Positions 17,141-26,781 of a stretch of DNA of 64,000 nucleotides are shown here, one piece after another; the first letter of the stretch is position 1; the number at the start of each line of letters is the position of its first letter. The stretch covers positions 1 to 64,000 of the forward strand of contig JACKGS010000004.1 in assembly GCA_020631865.1 (NCBI GenBank), in the 5' to 3' direction. Made by a program: the position numbers and the translations under genes. A model generated the notes under the pieces. The model made no database searches and was not told where the DNA came from. It saw nothing but the letters and a program-made list of their open reading frames with translations. Source of the DNA: Candidatus Nomurabacteria bacterium (GTDB lineage: Bacteria > Patescibacteriota > Saccharimonadia > Saccharimonadales > UBA7683).

Positions 17141-18238
17141 ATGAAAGTTAAAATTACACAAACTAACTTAAATAAAGCGCTTTCTTTAATGGCCAGGGTG
17201 GCTAGCGCAAGAGCTCCCTTACCTATACTTGCAAATATATTGTTCAAAGCTACTGAAAACAAATTAGAACTTTCAGCCACTAACCTGGAAGTAGCGATAA
17301 CAAATATAACTAAAAGTAAGATCGATGACATCGGAGAAGTAACTGTTCCCGCAAAATTGTTAAGTGATTTTGTTGCACAGTTACCTAAAGATGAAATTAT
17401 TGAACTATCTTTTGAGGGTAATAAATTATCTGTTCAAGCTGGTTCATATAGTTCGCATATTCAAGGAATGAGCGCGGAGGACTTCCCTGCTCTTCCTAAA
17501 ATAAAGGAAGGTAAAAAGATAATATTGAACAAGGTTGTATTAAAAGATGCCCTTCAAAAAACAATGTTAGCCGCATCTCACGATGAGACTAGACCAGTGC
17601 TCGGCGGAATATATCTACATAGTGCAGATGGTAAGTTGAATATAGCTGCTACAGACGGATATAGGTTGGCAGAATATACCATAGATGGTATAGAAGAGAC
17701 ATTTAGTGCTATTATTCCTCTACCGAGCTTCCAGGATACCCTTAAGATAATGCAAGAAGGTTCTGAGGCTGAAATAGAGGTACTTTTTGACGAAGAACAG
17801 TTTGGTGTTGTTGCTGGTGAAACAGAATTAGTTAGTAGATTGATAGAGGGTCAATATCCAGAATATAAACAATTAATTCCAGAAAAAAGTGATATCGAGT
17901 TCACTCTAGATCGTGAATCATTGTTAACTGCCTCTAAGTTAGCTGGGTTGTTTGCTAGAGAGAGTGGTGGAAGTATTACTATAAAAGTATCAGAATCTGA
18001 TAATCTAGTTACTGTGAGTTCGGTCGCATCACAAGTTGGTGATAATAGCTCTGATATACAAGCAGAGGTTACCGGATCTGGCAGTGTGGTATTGAATGTT
18101 CGCTATCTTACCGACGCCTTAAATTGTTTTGAAAGTAGTAAAATTAACTTCCGTTTTAGTGGATCAATTAGCCCATGTATCCTAACCGACCCAGAAAATA
18201 GCAATTACCAACATGTAGTCATGCCCCTAAAAAGTTAA
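17141..18238 (+). CDS. dnaN: DNA polymerase III beta subunit (sliding clamp)
   Basis: A 365-residue clamp of three repeated domains, starting MKVKITQTNLNKALSLMARV and ending in the expected MPLKS. AAAGGAGG at 17128-17135 fixes the start at 17141, although the frame is open from 17099. It acts at the replication fork as the processivity ring. Confidence 0.97.
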   Translation: MKVKITQTNLNKALSLMARVASARAPLPILANILFKATENKLELSATNLEVAITNITKSKIDDIGEVTVPAKLLSDFVAQLPKDEIIELSFEGNKLSVQAGSYSSHIQGMSAEDFPALPKIKEGKKIILNKVVLKDALQKTMLAASHDETRPVLGGIYLHSADGKLNIAATDGYRLAEYTIDGIEETFSAIIPLPSFQDTLKIMQEGSEAEIEVLFDEEQFGVVAGETELVSRLIEGQYPEYKQLIPEKSDIEFTLDRESLLTASKLAGLFARESGGSITIKVSESDNLVTVSSVASQVGDNSSDIQAEVTGSGSVVLNVRYLTDALNCFESSKINFRFSGSISPCILTDPENSNYQHVVMPLKS

Positions 18239-19774
18239 TTAAGGTCCAGGCTTAAAGTTGATATCATATTTCTTGACATCAACTCCATCTGCTTTGAGTC
18301 TACCGATAATTATCTTTTTCTTTTGTTCAAACTCGGCTTTATTATAAGTTACAGTTCCAGTGTCTCTATCAATAATCATGGATTTTAAGTCTACAGAAAA
18401 ATACATACTTCTATCGAGATAATCTGAATTAATAATCGGGAGCTCCTTTGGGTTATAGGGTATTATCGTAGCTAAATTTAGCGTATTAGGCTTTTCTTTA
18501 TCTGTAATTACATATGCACCAAAAGTAGATGGTGAGGCATTTGTGTTGCCAATTACTACGGGACGGCCTTTAAGAATCATGAGGTTAGATCCATTTATAT
18601 CACTAAGCCTGCTAAGTAGGTATGATTTATTCTCAGATTTAATATAGCTGTATATGGATTTTTGCGACCTATAATAAATATCGTCACTAGTTGTAGTTAC
18701 ATTGCTTACATTAGGTATTGAAGCTTGTAGTTTATGTTGATCGTTTGTAATATCAAAAATATGAAGAAATCCATCTTGTCCAAGTAGTAGCAGTGTTTCA
18801 TTCTGTAGAAATATATCACCATTGATTTTATTAAGCTGAATAATGCGTTTTGATTTTCTTGTTATTGCTGAATCAGTAACAGAGTACTTATTTACTTGAA
18901 CTTGTGTATTAGGGTCTCCAAGGCCATCACTTGCAGATGACTCTCTACTTAGAGGGTAAGCAATGCTGAGATTATCAGAGTTTAACGAGACTGCAAACTG
19001 TTCAAAATTTAGCTTAGTAAATTCTGGGTCTAGCTTGTTGGTTAAAGGCGTGTTATCTTTTGTGTCTTGGTAAAATGAAATGGTATTATTGTTTGGATTT
19101 AAGATAATAAAAGATCGCATATTGTCTGAGGTGAATATTCGAGGGTCGCCTACATCACCGACAGATACCCCTGCTCCTTGATCAATAGTTATTTGATTTG
19201 TTGATGTGGTGTATACGAGCTTGTATTTTACAGACCCTTCAGAATAGTCACTGACTATAGATAAATACCCATCCTTGTATGATGTGGTAACTCCAATAAT
19301 TTTTTGGTGAGGATATGATTTTTCGTGTGATATACTGCCATTAAGTGTTTGCTTATAGCTATAGTTATTTTGACAGCTTGACATCAATAATTCTGGTTTA
19401 TATATATCCCCACTAACACAAGTAATAACTGATCTGGAATTGCCAATTACCTTCTTGTTTTCTTTTTGAGGCTGTAGGTTTATTGAAACTTGATTGCTCC
19501 ATAGGGTCTTAGCCTTTTGAAATACAATAGTCTGCTCTTCTTCCGTACTGGCATTAATAGTAGCCATCCCAGGTTTAACTAAGTTTATACCAGGCCTAAT
19601 GCGACTTGGGTTTTCGCCAGCTACAGTATAAAACAAAGTTACTTCAGAGCTATTTTTAGTAGAGGTGCTAACAGTTAATAATGTACGCCGAGTGATAAGC
19701 CAGATGAGTGTGGGTAGTAATAAGATAAACGCCACTACAATTATTTGTTTTCTTGTAAAAATATTTCCTAACAT
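18239..19774 (-). CDS. Membrane-anchored extracytoplasmic protein of the secretion locus
   Basis: The 511-residue protein has one N-terminal membrane helix (IIVVAFILLLPTLIWLI, about residues 11-27) and a long beta-rich outer region with repeated DG/GD turns such as LLGQDGFLHIFDITN, suggestive of a propeller. The frame opens at 19831, but AGGGGG six bases before the ATG at 19774 makes that the start, ten bases after the stop of the upstream hydrolase gene. I do not recognise a family. Co-transcription with the wall hydrolase suggests a role on the outside of the secretion apparatus. Confidence 0.7.
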   Translation of the reverse strand: MLGNIFTRKQIIVVAFILLLPTLIWLITRRTLLTVSTSTKNSSEVTLFYTVAGENPSRIRPGINLVKPGMATINASTEEEQTIVFQKAKTLWSNQVSINLQPQKENKKVIGNSRSVITCVSGDIYKPELLMSSCQNNYSYKQTLNGSISHEKSYPHQKIIGVTTSYKDGYLSIVSDYSEGSVKYKLVYTTSTNQITIDQGAGVSVGDVGDPRIFTSDNMRSFIILNPNNNTISFYQDTKDNTPLTNKLDPEFTKLNFEQFAVSLNSDNLSIAYPLSRESSASDGLGDPNTQVQVNKYSVTDSAITRKSKRIIQLNKINGDIFLQNETLLLLGQDGFLHIFDITNDQHKLQASIPNVSNVTTTSDDIYYRSQKSIYSYIKSENKSYLLSRLSDINGSNLMILKGRPVVIGNTNASPSTFGAYVITDKEKPNTLNLATIIPYNPKELPIINSDYLDRSMYFSVDLKSMIIDRDTGTVTYNKAEFEQKKKIIIGRLKADGVDVKKYDINFKPGP

Positions 19775-19784
19775 AATTAACCCC

Positions 19785-21569
19785 CTATTCCGGTAGTGCC
19801 TGGTATGATTTAACAAGAATTGGCTGAACATCTAAGAATGAGTATGAGTTACATGCCGCTCCACTGCATGATGGTCTGCTACTTAGCGGTAATGCTGGCA
19901 TGTCAAAATGAAGATGCGGGGATGAGTTGCAGTGTTGATTGGCTGATACACTCCCAAGCACGGTGCCAGCACTCACTTGTTGACCTTCGGTTACGGGCAC
20001 TGAATTATTTGCCATATGTGTGTAGTAGTAAACTTGGCCACTACTATCACGTATTTGTACACTTGATCCACAGCTGCCGGCTGAGTTTTTTGCCCTAATT
20101 ACAGTCCCTTCTTTTGCTGCGATAACAATTGTACCCGCCGGTACCATTATATCTCCTGCTTCATAGTCATGGTGGCAATTTGTCGTTGGAAAATTACCAT
20201 CACACCATTTTGCACCAACCTCATTACCTTTAGTAATTACCCCCTTAGTGGTTTTTAATGGAAAAGTAAAGCCGTCTACAGTTGCAACCCCACCACCCCC
20301 TGAACCACCACAGGAGCTAGTTGATGTATTTCCACCACCGGTTGGAGAGCTGACCCCGCTGTATTTGTCATATACACCCCTCGCTAGTGCTGCACGTTTT
20401 TCTTGTGCCGCTGGGCTTTGGTCTTTTGGTCTCTCGTATTTGGTCATAAATATTTTTGCAGCATCATCTACGGTGGTGGTTTGCTTCAGTTTGTCACCTG
20501 CTGACTTTTCGTTATATGCAGAAGTTTGGCCTTCGAGCTGCTTGTATAGAAAGTCTAATTGAACTCCCATATCATCAGCTTTATCAACCCCGACAGATTC
20601 TATGATTTTTCTTGCTGGAGTCCACTGTACTAATCCCCACCCAAGTTTGGAGTTAACCGCCTCTGAAGCAGGTGTTATAACACCAGATGCAGTATTTTGA
20701 AGCCGCTGTGGCTCAACACCTGATTCGGCAATCATATTGCCAACAATTCCTGCAGCCCACTCCGGAGTGTATCCAACGCTTAAAAAGAATTTAAATGCAC
20801 GTTCTGCATTTTCACCCTCGACGGGTAGTACGCCACTCAGGCCGTTAATAGGGCACGGTCCACAGGGATTAGATGATTGGGAGCCGGTATTGCCTTGATT
20901 ACTTGAGCCACTAGATATATTTGAGGCGATTGATTTTGCAAGTTCAGTATAGTTGCTTGGGTGTACTCCATCACCTGCAAGAATCGATGAGTTATCAAGT
21001 GCTGTAATGCCGGATGTCGATGATAGTAATCCATTAAAAGAGGTAGCGTTTGCTACAAGATCTTCTCTGGTGACATTAATTCGTAGCCAAAAAATTTTGG
21101 CAGTAGAATTATTTGTTGTAATAGCAGACAGCATTTCGTTAATACCCGCCTGTGTCATTTTATTATCTGGGTTAGTGCCCAACACAACGAGGATGTATTG
21201 GGCGTTCTTTAGACCTTCGGGTGCGGATTTGGCAACAGTTATTCCTTCTGATAGTGGCCTACCGACTCTTGTATCACCCGTTACAGACCAATTCGCCCCC
21301 AGTTCAGTACCAAGAGGCCCTATGAGGCCGCTTCCAATCGAATCTCCAATAATAAATAATTTACCTGGTCCATTTGGTTCAGAATCTGATTCTCCTGTAT
21401 TTGTACTACTAGATCCACTTGAAGAGCAACTAGCATTTGGGTCATAGAATGGGTGGTTTCTTCGTATTGCATCTAAATCTGATTGACTAATAGTGTATCC
21501 AAGTATGGGCTGTTGTATGGATATCAAGGCTAATGCAGTCAGTAGTATGGCAGCTATTCTTTGCTTCAT
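19785..21569 (-). CDS. Three-domain cell-wall hydrolase: SGNH, lysozyme-like and M23 peptidase
   Basis: A 594-residue secreted protein. Signal peptide 1-24. SGNH esterase domain about 68-215 with FIIGDSIGSGL (Ser77), LVVLGTNPDN and GDGVHPSNY (about 199-207). Phage-tail-type lysozyme about 255-400 with GIVGNMIAESGVEP (Glu282) and GWGLVQWTPARK. M23 metallopeptidase about 435-575 with zinc ligands in HHDYEAGDI (466-474) and HLHFD (552-556). Together these could deacetylate, cleave glycan and cleave stem peptides. The gene overlaps the upstream stop by four bases. It likely serves as the VirB1-like enzyme opening the wall for the secretion channel. Confidence 0.88.
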   Translation of the reverse strand: MKQRIAAILLTALALISIQQPILGYTISQSDLDAIRRNHPFYDPNASCSSSGSSSTNTGESDSEPNGPGKLFIIGDSIGSGLIGPLGTELGANWSVTGDTRVGRPLSEGITVAKSAPEGLKNAQYILVVLGTNPDNKMTQAGINEMLSAITTNNSTAKIFWLRINVTREDLVANATSFNGLLSSTSGITALDNSSILAGDGVHPSNYTELAKSIASNISSGSSNQGNTGSQSSNPCGPCPINGLSGVLPVEGENAERAFKFFLSVGYTPEWAAGIVGNMIAESGVEPQRLQNTASGVITPASEAVNSKLGWGLVQWTPARKIIESVGVDKADDMGVQLDFLYKQLEGQTSAYNEKSAGDKLKQTTTVDDAAKIFMTKYERPKDQSPAAQEKRAALARGVYDKYSGVSSPTGGGNTSTSSCGGSGGGGVATVDGFTFPLKTTKGVITKGNEVGAKWCDGNFPTTNCHHDYEAGDIMVPAGTIVIAAKEGTVIRAKNSAGSCGSSVQIRDSSGQVYYYTHMANNSVPVTEGQQVSAGTVLGSVSANQHCNSSPHLHFDMPALPLSSRPSCSGAACNSYSFLDVQPILVKSYQALPE

Positions 21570-24500
21570 TGTACAGGTACCTGTATGTGTATATGATTAC
21601 ACGTATCGCTAAATTCCCTAACCCCAGAAGGTAGACTTATTGGCTTTGACCTACAACCCGACTGGCCTATGCCGGATCCACTGGGCAAAGATGGTAGAAT
21701 AAAATTGAGCAAGTCAAGGTCATTGGGTGTAGCTCCAGATGACGCCACTCCGTTAACGACGCTAATATCTACTGCGTGACCACCGCCATCACGCCAATGA
21801 TAGCTAGCTTCACCTGAATCCGTTAACTTATTTGTACAGAACCTATTTATTGAACTTACGGTTATACTATATTTTTGAGTAATCATAAGTAATAAGCTTA
21901 AGATAGTAGGGTTTACGTTACAGCCACCTTTTCCGTTTGCAATATCTTCAATTTGTTTTTTATAACGAGAATCTGCAGAAAAATTACCAGTATCTAATAT
22001 CTGTTTTGCAAGATCTTGCGCTTCACCGGATGGAAGAGGTCCTCCAACAGAATTATCCATGCTACCAGAGTCTTTGCCTAGCGAGTCCTGGGTAACTGTT
22101 TCTAGGTCGGTCAAGCTGTTAGTCTGCATATTATCAAGTAGATACAAGCGGTAGTGTAGAGCCATATCATCTCCCTTGAGTTTATCGGGACTGCAGTCAC
22201 CTTCCCATACATTTATTTTTTTATCATGGAGTATTTTTATAGAATTTTGTGGATTAAAACATTCACCATAAGCTTTTTCTAGAGACTTAAGATTCTCTTC
22301 TACAAATATCTTGTTTTGTTTTGGCCAGAATGATATGTCTTCGTGCATCTTTTTTAGCTCATCAACAGAATATCCAATCATAACGGTTCGGTCGTATTTA
22401 TCGTTTACAGCGAGGGACTGAGCAACTACGGTAGTGGTTGTCTTGGCGGCGATAGCCTTGTTGATACTTCCGCCAAAGCTCTTTACTGGAGAAAATATAG
22501 AGGCTACTTGTGATTGCGTTCGCTTCGTGGCTCCATTTATGCTTTTTGGTGATCGGGATGCAACTATTGATATGGGCGAATATTGATTGCTTAGACTAAA
22601 CAATCGATATGACAATGGCTTATCTTTAAGAACTGCATAATTTCTTTCACTCTTTTGCTGATTAAGCGCAAGTTGCTCTTTAAGATCTAGCATTCTACCA
22701 CCACCTATACGTGAAAGTTCATTGCTAAGCGCAGATACGCCTTCAAAATCTTTCGAAACTAGTTCTGCGCCATCATCTAGTCCGGCAAATTCGATCGTTT
22801 TTTGGGTTCTGTACATAAACTTCATGAAATTCTCAGTCGGAGTTGAGAAGATAGTGGGGTTATCGCTGAGCCCAAGCTGGTTTGCAAGCTCATAGGCACC
22901 GTTTTCTAAAAGTGTATTTCTTGTTGCCTCAAGTATGGATTTTGTTGTAATCTTACCGGCAATTAAATCTATAACGTTTCCTACTACCCCACCAGGAACA
23001 CTTAAGTTCTTACATATAACAGGGTAGAGACGATCAGCAATGAAGCCTATAAGTTTATCCGGCATTAAGTCTGCTATTCTATCTAACATAAAGTCTCTGC
23101 CAATATCTAAAGCGCCATCAATAGACTCACCAATTAGAGGAATTTTCCCAATGACTCCTCCATCATCACCACCACCTGGAGCGATTAAATCAATAAGCTC
23201 TCTTGCAGCACCATCATCGCTAAAGGGTTTTTCGAAAACATCCCGAATTCCTTCCATTACGGCTTTTACTATACGAGGATCCTGGTATGCTAATTGCCCT
23301 TCATTTAAGGTTGGGCGACGATTGGTTACATCAGCATTAATTGCCTGTAGGTATGGTCGTGCATCTTCAAAAAACTCTATTTGTTGCGCCTCTGACGAAA
23401 CTGCTTTTGGGTTAACTTTACCAACCATGACTTGGTCGTCACTACTCAATAGCTTAAGCGCTGCACGTTGAGAATTAACAAACTTTTGAGTCACGATTTT
23501 TTCATAATTATCAATGTAAGACTTAGCAGTGCAGTAGGCAGATATAGCAAATTCAGTTTCACCAATATCCTGGGCGTATTTATTTAAAGATTCTGTTCCA
23601 GTAGTTTTATCCCATGCGATATCAGCGGTTTTAATTGCTACACTTTTCTGTGATCTTGGTAGATCTTTGTCTAGTAGTTCTAGCGTAACAGCATCAAGTT
23701 GCTTGCCGGAGTCATCGACATCCTTTAGCTTTAAGCTGGTTTGTTCGGTGTCTTTGATACTTTCGTATAATGTCTTCATGTTGTCGCTATATGTTTTTAC
23801 ATCTTTAGCCTCATTTTCCCACCTAAATAAATTGATGCCAAATTGTTTGTATACTTGTTTTGCTGAAGGGCTTCTGAATATGCGTGATTCATTACCCATC
23901 AAATTGGTTGACTTGATAGTAATTTCTAATCGTTTAATGAATTCTATTGTTTCAGGTGATGACGTGTTGGATATATTTGCGGGTACAGTTAATCTCTTAG
24001 ATCCGATAACCATAACTATCCCACCACTGGAGGTGTTTTGTGATTCTATGAACTCTTTTGTTGATAGTTCAGAATTACCCTTAAAAAATCTAATTCTTTC
24101 TTCCTCTCCTAGATTTGTGAGAACCTTCAAAACATCAAAATGTTTTTCATTGCCAAACATTGTTTCAGAAAAAATTTGACTTACACGACGAGCGCCGGTT
24201 ACGTCAATCGGTGTAAATGACCTGTCTTTTATGACTTGACTAACATGTTGCTGGGAGAAGTTTGACAGCATTGCAAACATCAGCATAATACTAATTATTA
24301 CAATCGCACATCCTATGGCTACTACTTTGAGTAAAAATTTACTAGCATTTTTTGCTTCCTTGGCGGTTTCTAAAGGATGTTCTGCCATTTCTTTCAAGGC
24401 ACGTTCATCGCCAAGTGCTGCCCTAGCGCCCCGAGCAGCAAGAACCGCTGTATCAGTGGCCTGACGCTGATTTGTAGTGAGGGGGTCGTCTTTAGCGTTG

Positions 24501-24781
24501 GGTCGTTTACCCCCGGACTTACCGGAAGCAGCAGACGCAAGTTCTTTACTTATCTGCTTGCCTTGTTCAAAACGATTTGCAAGCCCCTTCTTCTCTTCGT
24601 CTTCGGCTTTTCCGAATCCAGGTACCTTGAACGCCTGTTCATCACCATCATTTGGCATAGAAGAAAAATTGCTGTTATTGCTTGAAGGTGCCTTTGGTAA
24701 AGAGCTACTACCGTGATCAGTGCCCGGAATACCCGTACCAGGTATTTTACCACCACCTCCACTTAAAGGGTTTTTATCCAT
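21566..24781 (-). CDS. Large anchored protein of the secretion locus with peptidase-like C-terminus
   Basis: A 1071-residue protein. The first 110 residues are Gly/Pro/Ser-rich and disordered. One membrane helix lies at about 152-173 (VVAIGCAIVIISIMLMFAML). The rest is presumably outside. The C-terminal 110 residues carry SYHWRDGGGHAVDIS (His995, His1002, Asp1005) and CNHIHIQVP (His1063/1065), the ligand pattern of M15-like LAS peptidases. The middle 700 residues are unassigned. The ATGA overlap with the wall hydrolase gene couples the two. It could be a channel scaffold or a surface effector. Confidence 0.72.
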   Translation of the reverse strand: MDKNPLSGGGGKIPGTGIPGTDHGSSSLPKAPSSNNSNFSSMPNDGDEQAFKVPGFGKAEDEEKKGLANRFEQGKQISKELASAASGKSGGKRPNAKDDPLTTNQRQATDTAVLAARGARAALGDERALKEMAEHPLETAKEAKNASKFLLKVVAIGCAIVIISIMLMFAMLSNFSQQHVSQVIKDRSFTPIDVTGARRVSQIFSETMFGNEKHFDVLKVLTNLGEEERIRFFKGNSELSTKEFIESQNTSSGGIVMVIGSKRLTVPANISNTSSPETIEFIKRLEITIKSTNLMGNESRIFRSPSAKQVYKQFGINLFRWENEAKDVKTYSDNMKTLYESIKDTEQTSLKLKDVDDSGKQLDAVTLELLDKDLPRSQKSVAIKTADIAWDKTTGTESLNKYAQDIGETEFAISAYCTAKSYIDNYEKIVTQKFVNSQRAALKLLSSDDQVMVGKVNPKAVSSEAQQIEFFEDARPYLQAINADVTNRRPTLNEGQLAYQDPRIVKAVMEGIRDVFEKPFSDDGAARELIDLIAPGGGDDGGVIGKIPLIGESIDGALDIGRDFMLDRIADLMPDKLIGFIADRLYPVICKNLSVPGGVVGNVIDLIAGKITTKSILEATRNTLLENGAYELANQLGLSDNPTIFSTPTENFMKFMYRTQKTIEFAGLDDGAELVSKDFEGVSALSNELSRIGGGRMLDLKEQLALNQQKSERNYAVLKDKPLSYRLFSLSNQYSPISIVASRSPKSINGATKRTQSQVASIFSPVKSFGGSINKAIAAKTTTTVVAQSLAVNDKYDRTVMIGYSVDELKKMHEDISFWPKQNKIFVEENLKSLEKAYGECFNPQNSIKILHDKKINVWEGDCSPDKLKGDDMALHYRLYLLDNMQTNSLTDLETVTQDSLGKDSGSMDNSVGGPLPSGEAQDLAKQILDTGNFSADSRYKKQIEDIANGKGGCNVNPTILSLLLMITQKYSITVSSINRFCTNKLTDSGEASYHWRDGGGHAVDISVVNGVASSGATPNDLDLLNFILPSLPSGSGIGQSGCRSKPISLPSGVREFSDTCNHIHIQVPVQ

Positions 24782-24827
24782 TTGACTTAGTTAATCTCTT
24801 GCATAAAATAATTTACCATATACTGCA

Positions 24828-26702
24828 TCATTGATTAGCGGCGATGTTTCCGGTTGCTTTGCCTTGTGTCATTAGTTGATATGCCTCTTGTGCGCGACTG
24901 GCTACCTCTTGAACTTTTTTAATTTCATCAGGACTTGTACTTATTAAGCTAGTTTCTGTTGGGCTGGCTAATATCTGGACATGTACATGATTCTGGCCTG
25001 CAAATAATAATCCTTGACCTACTGGGAACTGCCCTAGCCTCTTCTTTTCTTCCGAAGTAAGTTTAAATACAGCAGAAAGAACATCAACCGCACTAGTGGA
25101 CTGCTTTAAAAGCAGCTGCATTGATGAGTTGCTTACAATTGCTCTACCCATTTGCGAGCTCATCATATCCTCGACATCTTGGCTGATTGTTGTTAAGCCG
25201 AGGTAATATTTTCTGGCACGCTTTGCTACGCTGAACATAAAGTTGGCAGAATCCTGATGTTTTAATAGTTGCCAGGCTTCATCAACAATCAGATTTCTTC
25301 GTCTTTTATCAGATTTAGTTCTGTTCCAGATATGATTTAGTACAATATACATTCCAACCGGACGAAGTTCATCTTCCAGGTCACGAATATTAAATACAAT
25401 CATATGATTATTGATATTGACATTACTTTGTTGTGAGAATATACCCGCAAATGTTCCGGTAGTGTACTTTCTTAAGCGCTGTGCCATCCCCGGTCCAGTG
25501 CCCTGCATGTGAAGTAGTGTTTCGTAAAGGTCACCGATAGTTGGTGGAGGTGTTTGATGAGTTAGCGGGTCTCCGGTTATACCGGCTTTAGCATAAGTAT
25601 CAATCAAGGCTTGGTCTAAGTCAGCTTCCTCTATTGGGCTTAATGCCCCGCCCATCATCAAGCGCATTAATCCATGAAGGGTTATTAGGTTTGAGCGAAG
25701 TGCGTTGTCGCCATCTTCTTTATCTACAACTTGCGGGAGATCGAACGGGTTTATTCTGGTAGATGAGTTTAAGCTCATTCTTATGTAGGTACCACCCACA
25801 GCATCACACAGCCTTTCATACTCATTTTCAGGGTCGATAATTACGATTTCAGTGCCAAACATCATGCTTCTTAGTGCTTCAAGTTTTACGGCAAAAGATT
25901 TACCTGCTCCTGATTTTGCAAATACAACCATGTTGGCATTTTCAAGAGTGAACCGATCAAATAACACTAGTCCACTATTGTGCATATTGATGCCGTAGAG
26001 TACGCCGTTTTCTTGAGTAAGATCAGCGCTAGTGAATGGATAACTGGTTGCCAAAGCGCCGGTATTCATGTTTCTTCTTACCATTAGTTGATCCATCATT
26101 TGTGGTAAGGTTGAATTCAGGCCTTGTTCCATCTGAACCGTTGCAGGCTTAGAGTAAACTAGTTGTTGCCCAAGAATTGTTTCAACTTTATGCTGAACTA
26201 GCTCTAATTCCTCAAGACTTTTTGCATAGATAGTAAAGTACATTCCGAGTCTAAAGAATCTTTCTTCACCAATTTGAAGGCTGTCTCGTAATGATTCGGC
26301 ATCTATAATCGCAGCTTGTTTGGCGGGGTCGCGTACCCTACCTTTTTCAGCATCAATTTGCAGGCCTGCTTCAAGTTGACTCACCTTCTTGCGAAGGTTT
26401 TCTAAAACCACCTGACTTTCGACCGGATAAATAAACATAGAAAGGTCGATTTCTTCATCTAGATTGATTATTGAAGAAAGCCAGCCGGTAAACAGTTGTC
26501 TTGGGTAGCCGTATACGTAGAATGCTCTTGCATACAATGTACCTAGTCTAAAATGGCCTGATTCAATTTCTAGGCTACTTGGTGCTATGAAGTCTCTGAA
26601 GTCAGAAACACCTTTCATAAAGGCTTGTTCAACTTCGCGCTGCTCTCTGGCACGCTGTTGTTGCGCTAAGCTTACTGCGTCTTGTTTTTTATTAAAACCC
26701 AT
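24828..26702 (-). CDS. virB4: VirB4/TraC-family secretion ATPase
   Basis: A 624-residue cytoplasmic ATPase: Walker A FAKSGAGKS (about 261-269), Walker B NLIVDEAW (about 470-477), and a conserved RAIVSNSSMQLLLKQS stretch near the C-terminus. In type IV secretion VirB4 powers pilus subunit and substrate handling. It lacks the usual far N-terminal domain, which seems to be encoded separately by the next gene upstream (26782-27615). AAGGGTGG precedes the ATG. No VirD4 coupling ATPase or relaxase is in the window. Confidence 0.92.
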   Translation of the reverse strand: MGFNKKQDAVSLAQQQRAREQREVEQAFMKGVSDFRDFIAPSSLEIESGHFRLGTLYARAFYVYGYPRQLFTGWLSSIINLDEEIDLSMFIYPVESQVVLENLRKKVSQLEAGLQIDAEKGRVRDPAKQAAIIDAESLRDSLQIGEERFFRLGMYFTIYAKSLEELELVQHKVETILGQQLVYSKPATVQMEQGLNSTLPQMMDQLMVRRNMNTGALATSYPFTSADLTQENGVLYGINMHNSGLVLFDRFTLENANMVVFAKSGAGKSFAVKLEALRSMMFGTEIVIIDPENEYERLCDAVGGTYIRMSLNSSTRINPFDLPQVVDKEDGDNALRSNLITLHGLMRLMMGGALSPIEEADLDQALIDTYAKAGITGDPLTHQTPPPTIGDLYETLLHMQGTGPGMAQRLRKYTTGTFAGIFSQQSNVNINNHMIVFNIRDLEDELRPVGMYIVLNHIWNRTKSDKRRRNLIVDEAWQLLKHQDSANFMFSVAKRARKYYLGLTTISQDVEDMMSSQMGRAIVSNSSMQLLLKQSTSAVDVLSAVFKLTSEEKKRLGQFPVGQGLLFAGQNHVHVQILASPTETSLISTSPDEIKKVQEVASRAQEAYQLMTQGKATGNIAANQ

Positions 26703-26781
26703 TACAAGACCACCCTTGTTTCATTTTGCATTTTTAAACTTAAGCCAGCAAATTTAAAATATAAAATTCTAGATATAATTC

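Noticed and set aside
23667..24179. Plus-strand frame inside the 1071-residue gene
   Set aside because: Antisense shadow of a well-formed gene that is translationally coupled to its neighbour; no start signal.
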